Assembly: GCF_015355755.1 (NCBI RefSeq)
Contig: NZ_JACVEE010000002.1
Coordinates: forward strand, 2,232,001 to 2,296,000
Reading direction: 5' to 3'
Length of the DNA: 64,000 nucleotides
From: Nocardia sp. XZ_19_385
Lineage (GTDB): Bacteria > Actinomycetota > Actinomycetes > Mycobacteriales > Mycobacteriaceae
This document shows, piece by piece, positions 33,468-41,260 of the stretch. The position numbers and the translations under genes are program-made. The notes below the pieces were generated by a model, which worked only from the letters and a program-made list of their open reading frames with translations, did no database searches and had not been told where the DNA came from. Each line of letters opens with the position of its first letter. The first letter of the stretch is position 1.

Positions 33468-35713
33468 GCGCCAACGGTATCCAGGCGGGCGGGCACGTAC
33501 TTGTGCCACGGGGTGCCGACCCATTCGTCGCGGGAGTCGAATTCGGTCAGTTCATTGGGGGCGACACCGGTGGTGACGGTGACGCCGTCGGGGTCGGTGA
33601 CCGAGAGGCCGAAACCGTTCGGCAGCGACAGGTGCCCCGGGCGCATACGGTCGGTGGGTTCCACCGGGACCTCGGTGCTGCCGCGGCGGGTGGTGACGCG
33701 GACCAGGTCACCCGGATCCAAGCCCAGACGCTCGGCGTCGGAACTACTCATGCGCAGTGTCCCGGCGCTGTCCCGCTTCCGCCAAGCCGGATCGCGGACG
33801 ATGGTGTTGGCCGTGAACGCGCGGCGTTCGCCCGCCGAGAGTACGAACGGCCACTCACCGGGCTCGTCGGACGGCTCGGGCAGGGTCGCCACGACCTGCA
33901 GCAGGTCCTCGAGATGGAGCTGGATCTTGTTGCCGCGCAACCTGCTCCAGGTCACCTCGTAGTCGTCCTCGGTGATCACGATGCCGTGCTTACCGGCCAG
34001 GATGGCGTCGAAAAGGCGCTCACCGGCCGCCAATCCGGTGCCGTACCCGGCTCGTTCGACACTGTCCGGGAACTTGCGCACGCAGTTGTAGGCCGCCGCC
34101 CACAGCAGTGCGGCCGCCGCGGCGCCGTCCGGCAGGGTCGGTCCCAGCGTCCGATACAGCAGCACCGGAACGAGTTTCGACTTGCTCGGGTCGGCGAGGA
34201 TGCCGAGGAAAGCCATGGCGAAGGCCTCCCGGCCCTGGGCGAGCGCGGCCCGCAGCGGCACGTAGTCGGCCTCGGTGAGCACGCCGGCGGCCTCGACCAG
34301 GCGGGCGTGGATTTCCGGTTCGGCGAGCACGCCCGCCGGTGCGGGCAGCACCGGATGCCGCAGATGGAAGATGTTGCGCGGGAAGTCGAAATTGAAGAAG
34401 GTGGCCTCGTACTTCTCGAACTGGGTGGGCACCGGCAGCACGTAGTCGGCCAGGCGCGCCGTTTCGGTCATCGCCACGTCGACGACCACCACCAGTTCCA
34501 GCGCTTCCAGTGCCGCGCGCATCCGCGCCGAATCCGCCAGGGAATGCACGGGATTGCTGCTTTCGATGAACATCGCCCGATAGCGGGCGGGGTGATCGGT
34601 GAGGATCTCCTCGGTGATCACGTTGCACGGCACCAGACCGCTGATGATCGGCGCGCCCGCGACCGGACTGCGCGGCCCTTCGCCCGCGGGATGCCCGCGA
34701 TCGTGGCCGAGCGCGGCCAACCCGGTGAACGCGTACTGGGTACCGGGTTTGCCCAGGTTCCCGGTCAGCAGCCAGACCAGCTTCTCGACGTAGCTGACCA
34801 CCGTGGAGTACCGGTTCATCTGCACGCCGAGATCCTCGAGCGCCGCCACGGACGCCGCCTCGGCCAGCCGCCGGGTCGCTCGTGTCACCAGGTCCAGGTC
34901 GACATCGGCGATGGCGCAGTACTTTTCGATCGGCACCGCTCGTAGGACCGCGAGCACCGCCGCGACGCCGTCGGCGTGTTCGGCCAGCCACGGTTCGTCG
35001 ATCAGGTTGTCGCGCACCAGGATCGCGGCCATCGCCGACAGCAGGTACACGTCGGTCCCGGGCCGCAGTTGCAGGTGGAAGTCGGCGAGTTCCGCGGTCT
35101 CGGTGCGCACCGGATCCAGCACGATCATCGACCGTCCGGGATCGCGGGCGATCTCCTTCAACACCGTTCGCGCCCGCGGAAACCCGTGCGACTGATAGGG
35201 ATTCTTGCCGATGAAGAACGCCACCTCGGCATGCTCGACATCGGCCCGGATCGGGTGCCCCGCCATCCGCGCCCCGACCCAGAAGTCACCGGTCTTCTCC
35301 TGCGCCAGCGCGCTGGACCGATACCGCATCCCGAAGGCCGCCATCGTCGCCGGTGCGTACGCGCCACCCAGGTGATTCCCCTGCCCGCCACCGCCGTAAT
35401 AGAAGATCGATTCACCGCCGTAGCGCAGCCCGATCTCCTGCATCCGCGCGGTGATCTCGGAGATCGCTGTCTCCCAATCGATTTCCTCGAACTCGCCATC
35501 GGCCCGGCGGCGCAGCGGCGTGGTCACCCGCCCGGTGCGCCCGTTCTGATAGTGATCGAGCCGCAGCGCCTTGTTGCAGGTGTAACCCGCGGACGCCGGA
35601 TGCAGCTTGTCGCCGCGAATTTTCTCGAAGGAGCGCCCATCTGCCCCGAGCAGCACCTGAATGCCGCAGTTGCACTCACACAGGATGCACGCCGTTGGCT
35701 GCCACTCCGTCAT
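33464..35713 (-). CDS. Molybdopterin-dependent oxidoreductase with N-terminal [4Fe-4S] motif
   Basis: 749 residues of the formate dehydrogenase/nitrate reductase (DMSO reductase) superfamily. Cys9, Cys12 and Cys16 (CILCECNC) and a later Cys in GYTCNKALR form the [4Fe-4S] site; GRGGQGNHLGGAY-like and SNPVHSLADSARM regions contact the pterin cofactor; the C-terminus is a molybdopterin-dinucleotide-binding beta barrel (FVLSAGERR, MSSSDAERLGLDPGDLVRV). No Tat signal, so cytoplasmic. Substrate unknown. ATG 35713 is six bases from a TACGCT -10 box. A GTG 27 bases upstream is open too but would run through the operator. Co-transcribed with an HxlR regulator. Confidence 0.92.
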   Translation of the reverse strand: MTEWQPTACILCECNCGIQVLLGADGRSFEKIRGDKLHPASAGYTCNKALRLDHYQNGRTGRVTTPLRRRADGEFEEIDWETAISEITARMQEIGLRYGGESIFYYGGGGQGNHLGGAYAPATMAAFGMRYRSSALAQEKTGDFWVGARMAGHPIRADVEHAEVAFFIGKNPYQSHGFPRARTVLKEIARDPGRSMIVLDPVRTETAELADFHLQLRPGTDVYLLSAMAAILVRDNLIDEPWLAEHADGVAAVLAVLRAVPIEKYCAIADVDLDLVTRATRRLAEAASVAALEDLGVQMNRYSTVVSYVEKLVWLLTGNLGKPGTQYAFTGLAALGHDRGHPAGEGPRSPVAGAPIISGLVPCNVITEEILTDHPARYRAMFIESSNPVHSLADSARMRAALEALELVVVVDVAMTETARLADYVLPVPTQFEKYEATFFNFDFPRNIFHLRHPVLPAPAGVLAEPEIHARLVEAAGVLTEADYVPLRAALAQGREAFAMAFLGILADPSKSKLVPVLLYRTLGPTLPDGAAAAALLWAAAYNCVRKFPDSVERAGYGTGLAAGERLFDAILAGKHGIVITEDDYEVTWSRLRGNKIQLHLEDLLQVVATLPEPSDEPGEWPFVLSAGERRAFTANTIVRDPAWRKRDSAGTLRMSSSDAERLGLDPGDLVRVTTRRGSTEVPVEPTDRMRPGHLSLPNGFGLSVTDPDGVTVTTGVAPNELTEFDSRDEWVGTPWHKYVPARLDTVGA

Positions 35714-35719
35714 GCGATG

Positions 35720-35744
35720 AGCGTAGGCAAGTAAGTTCACTTGC
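35720..35744 (-). promoter_or_regulatory. -10 box and palindromic operator of the molybdopterin oxidoreductase/HxlR operon
   Basis: Minus-strand TACGCT (35720-35725) lies six bases from the ATG. Directly upstream, GCAAGT at 35727-35732 and ACTTGC at 35739-35744 form a perfect inverted repeat around AAGTTC. It overlaps the -35/spacer region, as expected for a repressor such as the HxlR protein of the same operon. Confidence 0.6.
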
Positions 35745-35838
35745 GCTACTAACTCGGCGAAATTCGTCCGGACCCGAAGCGGCCGAGCGACACACGCCCG
35801 GCACTGGGCTAACGGGCCGCAAACATTGTTCAGCGGGT

Positions 35839-35844
35839 TATCGT
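35839..35844 (+). promoter_or_regulatory. -10 box (TATCGT) of the choline/betaine operon
   Basis: TATCGT, seven bases, then the ATG of the BCCT transporter at 35852, consistent with a leaderless transcript. Confidence 0.5.
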
Positions 35845-35851
35845 TCGTCGA

Positions 35852-38017
35852 ATGAATGAGCCGACCGGAGTCAGGCCATCAGGAACCGGGTCCGCCGACA
35901 GCGGCGGACCAGGGGAAACCGTCGGCACGTCGCACCCCGAGGCGAGCCGCGGGTCGGTCAACAAACCGGTGTTCCTCGCCTCCGCCGGAATCGTGCTGGC
36001 CTTCGCGATCTGGGCGCTTGCCTCGCCCACCAGCGCCGAGTCGGTGGTCGGTGAGGTCAAAACCTTCATCTCCACCTGGTTCGGCTGGTGGTACTTCATT
36101 CTCGGCACCGTCCTCGTCGGTCTCGTCGTATTCCTCGGTGCCAGCAAATACGGGAGCTACCGGCTGGGCCCGGACGAATCCCGCCCCGAATACAGCCTCT
36201 TCTCGTGGACGGCAATGCTTTTCGCCGCCGGTATCGGCATCGACCTGATGTTCTTCTCGGTCGCCGAACCCGTCTACAACTACCTGCACCCGCCCACCGG
36301 GCCGGCCGGGACCAACGCGACGGCCCGCGAGGCCACGACCTGGACGATCTTCCACTACGGCATCACCGGCTGGGCGATGTACGCGCTGATGGGCGGGGCG
36401 CTGGCCTACTTCGCCTTCCGGCACAATCTGCCGCTCACCATCCGCGCGGCGCTCTACCCGATCTTCGGCAAGCGGGTGGAAGGACGCTGGGGCGATGCCA
36501 TCGACATCGCCGCGGTGCTCGGCACCATCTTCGGCATCGCGACCTCGCTCGGCATCGGCATCGTGCAGCTCAACTACGGCCTGCACGAGATGTTCGGGGT
36601 CCCCCAGGGCAAGGCCGCGCAGATAGGCCTGATCGCACTGTCGGTCGCCATCACGACGATCTCGGCGACAACGGGCGTCGACAAGGGTATTCGGCTCCTG
36701 TCGGAGTTGAACGTGATCATGGCGATCGTCCTGCTGGTCTACATCCTGGTGACAGGGCACACGGATTTCCTGCTCAACGGGCTCACCCAGAACATCGGTG
36801 ACTACCTCTCGACGTTCTTCGACCGGACGCTGGACACCTTCGCGTGGGACCGCAATCCGGAGACCGCCAACGCACCGAGCACGTGGATGGACTCCTGGAC
36901 ACTGTTCTTCTGGGCGTGGTGGGTGGCGTGGGCGCCGTTCGTCGGGTTGTTCCTCGCGCGCATCTCCCGCGGCCGTACCCTGCGGCAGTTCATCTTCGGC
37001 GTGCTCGTCGTGCCGTTCAGTTTCGTCGTGGTGTGGATCTCGGTCTTCGGCAACAGCGCGCTGGAACTCGCCCGGGACGACACCGCATTTGCCGAAACCA
37101 CGGCCGCGCAGGCCGAGGTCGGGTTCTATTCGCTGCTCGAGCAGTACCCGGGCGCGACGCTGCTGCTCGGTATCGCGACCTTCACCGGCCTGCTGTTCTA
37201 CGTCACGAGCGCCGACTCGGGTTCGCTGGTCATGGGTAACTTCACCTCGAAGCTGGCCGACCCGATGGCCGACTGCACACGCGGCGTGCGCATCTTCTGG
37301 TCGGCGGCGATCGGCCTGCTGACACTGTCGATGCTGTTCGCCGGGGCGAGCGGGTCGATCAAGACCCTGCAGAACGCCACCATCATCATGGGGCTGCCGT
37401 TCTCGTTCATCCTCGCCCTGATCGGTATCGCGCTGCTGCGGGCGGTGCGCAACGAGTCCTTCAAGCTCGACAGCTATCGCACGACGCTGCCGAAGGCGAT
37501 CGCGGTCGGGCGCGGGCCGTCGGAGCTGGGCAGTTGGCGCCGCCGATTGCTCGCCACCATCCAGTACCCGGGAGCGGTGTCGACGCGAAAGTTCGTCGCG
37601 AACACCGTCGTTCCGGCCATGCACGAGGTCGCCGCGGAGTTCGCGCGCGCGGGTGTCAACGCGACCGTCGACGAGTCCGCCCGCCACGAGGACATACCGT
37701 CGCCACGGCTGCTCGTCGACCAGGCGACCGAGCCCGGGTTCGAGTACTGCGTTTGGCCGGTCTCGGCGCCGACACCGACCTACGCGGTGCTGTCGCAACG
37801 CTCCGCCGACCGCTACTTCCGCTGCGAGGTGTATCTGACGGAGGGTTCGCAGGGCTATTCGCTCAATGGCTACAGCCGCGAGCAGGTCATCGGCGACATC
37901 CTCGACCAATACGAACGCCATCTCGGATATCTGCACCTGCGCCGCTCGGCGACCGAACACCACGAGTCGAAACCGAGCGCCGACGGCAATTCTGAAGGGA
38001 CATCCAGGCATGAGTGA
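35852..38017 (+). CDS. betT: BCCT-family choline/glycine-betaine transporter
   Basis: 721 residues with 12 predicted transmembrane helices, beginning around VFLASAGIVLAFAIWALA. The BCCT signature FFWAWWVAWAPFVGLFLARISRGRT is intact, as is the substrate-helix region LFSWTAMLFAAGIGIDLMFFSVAEPV. A cytoplasmic C-terminal extension of ~190 residues resembles that of BetT-type choline transporters, where it takes part in osmotic activation. It imports choline or betaine with protons or sodium. First gene of an operon with betB and betA, and its stop overlaps the betB start by eight bases. Choline is the likely cargo because both choline-oxidising enzymes follow. Confidence 0.93.
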   Translation: MNEPTGVRPSGTGSADSGGPGETVGTSHPEASRGSVNKPVFLASAGIVLAFAIWALASPTSAESVVGEVKTFISTWFGWWYFILGTVLVGLVVFLGASKYGSYRLGPDESRPEYSLFSWTAMLFAAGIGIDLMFFSVAEPVYNYLHPPTGPAGTNATAREATTWTIFHYGITGWAMYALMGGALAYFAFRHNLPLTIRAALYPIFGKRVEGRWGDAIDIAAVLGTIFGIATSLGIGIVQLNYGLHEMFGVPQGKAAQIGLIALSVAITTISATTGVDKGIRLLSELNVIMAIVLLVYILVTGHTDFLLNGLTQNIGDYLSTFFDRTLDTFAWDRNPETANAPSTWMDSWTLFFWAWWVAWAPFVGLFLARISRGRTLRQFIFGVLVVPFSFVVVWISVFGNSALELARDDTAFAETTAAQAEVGFYSLLEQYPGATLLLGIATFTGLLFYVTSADSGSLVMGNFTSKLADPMADCTRGVRIFWSAAIGLLTLSMLFAGASGSIKTLQNATIIMGLPFSFILALIGIALLRAVRNESFKLDSYRTTLPKAIAVGRGPSELGSWRRRLLATIQYPGAVSTRKFVANTVVPAMHEVAAEFARAGVNATVDESARHEDIPSPRLLVDQATEPGFEYCVWPVSAPTPTYAVLSQRSADRYFRCEVYLTEGSQGYSLNGYSREQVIGDILDQYERHLGYLHLRRSATEHHESKPSADGNSEGTSRHE

Positions 38018-39524
38018 GACTTTGTACATCGACGGCGCTTGGCGCGCCGCCCTATCCGGTGAGACCCGCGAAATCCGCTGCCCAGCAGATAATTCCGTTG
38101 TTGGGGTGGTCGCCGAGGCGGGGACCGCCGACACCGAGGCGGCCATCGCCGCCGCCCGCCGGGCCTTCGACAGCGGCTCCTGGCGGCAAACTTCGGCGGC
38201 GGAGCGCGGCGACCTGCTGCTGCGGGTCGCCGACGGGATCGAGGCGCGCCGCGACGAGTTCGTCCGCGCCGAGACCCTCGACACCGGAAAGCGGCCCTAT
38301 GAGTCGGACATCGACATGTCCGACATCGCGAACTGCTTCCGGTATTTCGGCAAGCTGGCGGCCGAGGACGGCGGCCGCGTCGTCGACGCCGGCTCACCGG
38401 ACATCGACTCCCGGATCGTGTACGAGCCGGTCGGGGTGTGCGGGCTCATCACGCCGTGGAATTACCCACTGCTGCAGGCGGCTTGGAAGATCGCGCCGGC
38501 GCTGGCGGCGGGTAATACGTTCGTGCTCAAACCGGCGGAGCTGACACCTCACACCGCGATCCTGCTGCTGTCGGTACTGGACGACCTCGGCGTGGCGCCG
38601 GGCGTGGCCAACCTGGTGCTCGGCGCGGGCGCCACCGCCGGCGCTCCGCTGTCGGCGCATCCGGACGTCGACCTCGTCTCCTTCACCGGCGGCCTGGCCA
38701 CCGGCAAAGTCATTGCCCGCGAGGCGGCGGCGACCGTCAAGAAGGTGGCCCTCGAGCTCGGCGGCAAGAACCCCAATGTCATCTTCGCCGATGCCTGCGA
38801 CACCGGCGAACGGCTGGCTGCCGCGGTCGATAATGCCCTGAACGCGGCGTTCCTGCACTCCGGCCAGGTGTGCTCGGCCGGTGCGCGACTCGTCATCGAA
38901 GCCTCGGTGCACGACCGTTTCGTCGACGAGCTGGTGCGGCGGGCCGAGCAGATCCGGCTCGGGCTGCCGTTCGCCGCGGGCACCGAGACCGGTCCGCTCA
39001 TCTCCGCCGCCCACCGGGACAAGGTGCACGCCTACGTCGAGCAGGCGCGCGCCGAGGGCGCCGTCATCCGCACCGGCGGCGCCTTCGCCACGGGGGACCA
39101 GGGTTCCGGCAGCCTCGACGACGGCTGGTTCTACCCGCCGACCGTGATCGACGGCGCCACAAGGGATATGGCGTGCGTGCACGACGAGGCGTTCGGGCCG
39201 ACCGTCACCGTCGAGACGTTCACGACCGAGGACGAGGCCGTCGCCATCGCCAACGACACCGAGTACGGCCTCGCCGGTGGGGTGTGGTCCGGCGACGCCG
39301 CCCGCGCCCGCCGCGTTGCCGCCAAGCTGCGGCACGGCACGGTGTGGGTCAACGATTTCGGGCCCTATCTGCCGCAGGCCGAATGGGGCGGATTCGGCCA
39401 CTCCGGCGTCGGGCGCGAACTCGGTCCGTCCGGGCTGCACGAGTACCGCGAGGCCAAGCACGTCTACGAGAACCTCCGGCCGGGCGTGACCGGCTGGTTC
39501 GCCGAGCGAGGGGAGCGGAAGTGA
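38010..39524 (+). CDS. betB: Betaine-aldehyde dehydrogenase (NAD(P)+-dependent aldehyde dehydrogenase)
   Basis: 504 residues of the aldehyde dehydrogenase superfamily: ITPWNYPLLQAAWKIAPALAAGN, VSFTGGLATGK, VALELGGKNPN with the general-base Glu, and SGQVCSAGARL with the catalytic Cys. ATG 38010 has a GAAGGGA site and starts inside the last codons of betT. It overlaps betA by four bases (GTGA). In the choline pathway it oxidises betaine aldehyde to glycine betaine, an osmoprotectant. The assignment depends mainly on the operon context, since sequence alone does not fix the substrate of this family. Confidence 0.93.
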   Translation: MSETLYIDGAWRAALSGETREIRCPADNSVVGVVAEAGTADTEAAIAAARRAFDSGSWRQTSAAERGDLLLRVADGIEARRDEFVRAETLDTGKRPYESDIDMSDIANCFRYFGKLAAEDGGRVVDAGSPDIDSRIVYEPVGVCGLITPWNYPLLQAAWKIAPALAAGNTFVLKPAELTPHTAILLLSVLDDLGVAPGVANLVLGAGATAGAPLSAHPDVDLVSFTGGLATGKVIAREAAATVKKVALELGGKNPNVIFADACDTGERLAAAVDNALNAAFLHSGQVCSAGARLVIEASVHDRFVDELVRRAEQIRLGLPFAAGTETGPLISAAHRDKVHAYVEQARAEGAVIRTGGAFATGDQGSGSLDDGWFYPPTVIDGATRDMACVHDEAFGPTVTVETFTTEDEAVAIANDTEYGLAGGVWSGDAARARRVAAKLRHGTVWVNDFGPYLPQAEWGGFGHSGVGRELGPSGLHEYREAKHVYENLRPGVTGWFAERGERK

Positions 39525-41071
39525 ACGAGTACGACTATGTGGTCGTGGGCGGCGGTTCCGCGGGCGCGGCTGTCGCGGCGCGGTTGTCGGAGGACCCGTC
39601 GGTGACGGTCTGCCTGCTCGAGGCCGGACCGTCCGATGTCGGCGATGACGCCATCCTGCGGCTGGACCGCTGGATGGAGCTGCTCGAATCGGGTTACGAC
39701 TGGGACTATCCCATCGAACCGCAGGAGAACGGCAACTCCTTCATGCGGCACGCCCGCGCGAAGGTGCTCGGCGGCTGCTCCTCGCACAACAGCTGCATCG
39801 CGTTCTGGGCGCCGCGCGAGGACCTGGACTCCTGGGAGCGCGACCACGGCTGCACCGGTTGGGGTTCGGACTCGGTGTATCGGCTGTACCCCCGGATCGA
39901 AACCAACGACGCCCCCGGGGATCACCACGGCCGCAGCGGACCCGTCCACATCATGACGGTGCCGCCGGACGACCCGTGCGGCGTCGCCCTGCTGGATGCC
40001 TGTGCGGCCGTTGGTATTCCACGAGTCGAGTTCAATTCGGGGCAAACAGTTGTCAACGGCGCCAACTTCTTCCAGATCAACCGGCGCGCCGACGGCACCC
40101 GCGCCTCCTCCTCGGTGAGCTACCTGCACCCGATTCTGGACCGGCCGAACCTCACGATCCGAACCGGCTCCTGGGCCAAGCGGATCGTCATCGAGAACGG
40201 CCGCGCCGTCGGCGTCGACATCACCGACAACGCCTTCGGCCGCACCACCCGCATCTCGGCCGGCCGCGAGGTCATCGTCTCCGCCGGCGCCATCGACTCA
40301 CCGAAGCTGCTCATGCTTTCGGGCATCGGACCGGCGGAACACCTGCGCGAGAACGGAATCGACGTGCTCGCCGACTCACCCGGCGTCGGCGCGCACCTAC
40401 AGGACCATCCGGAGGGCCTCATCGGTTTCGAGACGACCCGGCCGATGGTGCGCACCTCGACGCAATGGTGGGAGGCCGGAATCTTCACCACGACCGTCGA
40501 CGGCCTCGACCGGCCGGACCTGATGATGCACTACGGCAGCGTGCCCTTCGACATGCACACGCTGCGCCAGGGCTACCCGACCTCGGAGAACACCTTCTGT
40601 CTCACCCCGAATGTCACCCAGGCCCGTTCCCGCGGCACCGTCCGGCTGCGCTCCCGCGACTTCCGCGACAAGCCCCGTGTCGACCCCCGCTACTTCACCG
40701 ACCCCGAGGGCCACGACCTCCGCGTAATGATCGCCGGACTCCGCAAGGCCCGCGAAATAGCCTCAGCCGCACCATTGTCCGCTTGGGTAGCCCGCGAACT
40801 GTACCCGGGCCCGAATGCCCAAACCGACCTCGAACTCGCCGACTACATCCGCCGCACCCACAACACCGTCTACCACCCGGTCGGAACGGTCCGAATGGGC
40901 GCACCCGACGACCCGATGAGCCCCCTGGACCCGGAACTGCGCGTAAAGGGCATCACCGCCCTACGCGTCGCCGACGCATCGGTCTTCCCCGCCCACACCA
41001 CAGTGAACCCGAACATCACCGTAATGCTCGTCGGCGAACGCTGTGCCGAACTGGTCACCGCGGCCCGCTGA
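39521..41071 (+). CDS. betA: Choline dehydrogenase (GMC flavoprotein)
   Basis: 516 residues. The FAD motif YDYVVVGGGSAGAAVAARLSED opens the protein; then come AKVLGGCSSHNSCIAFW, VIVSAGAIDSPKLLMLSGIGP (GMC signature 2) and a C-terminal YHPVGTVRMG and VVNPNIT-type region (HTTVNPNITVMLVGERCAEL) with the active-site His. It oxidises choline to betaine aldehyde, which betB then oxidises. GTG 39521 overlaps the betB stop (GTGA). The final ~370 bases use noticeably more A-ending codons than the rest. A bidirectional terminator follows. Choline versus another alcohol is decided by context. Confidence 0.92.
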   Translation: MNEYDYVVVGGGSAGAAVAARLSEDPSVTVCLLEAGPSDVGDDAILRLDRWMELLESGYDWDYPIEPQENGNSFMRHARAKVLGGCSSHNSCIAFWAPREDLDSWERDHGCTGWGSDSVYRLYPRIETNDAPGDHHGRSGPVHIMTVPPDDPCGVALLDACAAVGIPRVEFNSGQTVVNGANFFQINRRADGTRASSSVSYLHPILDRPNLTIRTGSWAKRIVIENGRAVGVDITDNAFGRTTRISAGREVIVSAGAIDSPKLLMLSGIGPAEHLRENGIDVLADSPGVGAHLQDHPEGLIGFETTRPMVRTSTQWWEAGIFTTTVDGLDRPDLMMHYGSVPFDMHTLRQGYPTSENTFCLTPNVTQARSRGTVRLRSRDFRDKPRVDPRYFTDPEGHDLRVMIAGLRKAREIASAAPLSAWVARELYPGPNAQTDLELADYIRRTHNTVYHPVGTVRMGAPDDPMSPLDPELRVKGITALRVADASVFPAHTTVNPNITVMLVGERCAELVTAAR

Positions 41072-41082
41072 TCGACGGAATG

Positions 41083-41117
41083 AAAAAGGCCCGGAACCAA
41101 TGGTTCCGGGCCTTTTT
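41083..41117. terminator. Strong bidirectional terminator between betA and tRNA-Met
   Basis: A 17-bp perfect inverted repeat (41083-41099 with 41101-41117) flanked by A5 on the left and T5 on the right. It gives a U-tract in both directions, ending betA on the plus strand and the tRNA on the minus strand. Confidence 0.95.
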
Positions 41118-41122
41118 CGTAG

Positions 41123-41196
41123 TAGCGGGGACAGGATTTGAACCTGCGACCTCTGGGTTATGAGCCCAGCGAGCTACCGAGCTGCTCCACCCCGCG
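41123..41196 (-). tRNA. Initiator tRNA-Met (CAT anticodon)
   Basis: The minus strand folds as a 74-nt tRNA without encoded CCA. The acceptor stem starts CGCGGGG and ends CCCCGCT plus discriminator A, so position 1 (C) and 72 (T) do not form a Watson-Crick pair, a hallmark of initiator tRNA. The anticodon loop is CTCATAA with three consecutive G-C pairs (GGG/CCC) in the stem, the second hallmark. The T arm has GTTCAAATC. The D arm contains AGCTCGGTAGCT. Translation initiation in the cell would use this tRNA after formylation. It lies between the betaine operon and pcd. Confidence 0.95.
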
Positions 41197-41260
41197 TTGG
41201 GTATTCACAACCTTACACAGGGGGTGGGGGGAGTGCCTAATCGCCTGGTCGGGAGGGGTT

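Noticed and set aside
35714..35740. GTG at 35740 as the start of the molybdopterin oxidoreductase
   Set aside because: It would place the -10 box and part of the palindrome inside the coding region, and family members begin just before the Cys motif, at ATG 35713.
35879..38284. An 801-codon open frame on the minus strand across betT
   Set aside because: betT has 12 membrane helices and a BCCT signature; the opposite frame is Arg/Gly/Asp-rich noise typical of high GC.
41123..41196. tRNA as a prophage or island attachment site with flanking copies
   Set aside because: No second copy of the tRNA 3' end, integrase or phage gene was found in the window, so no attachment site is called.
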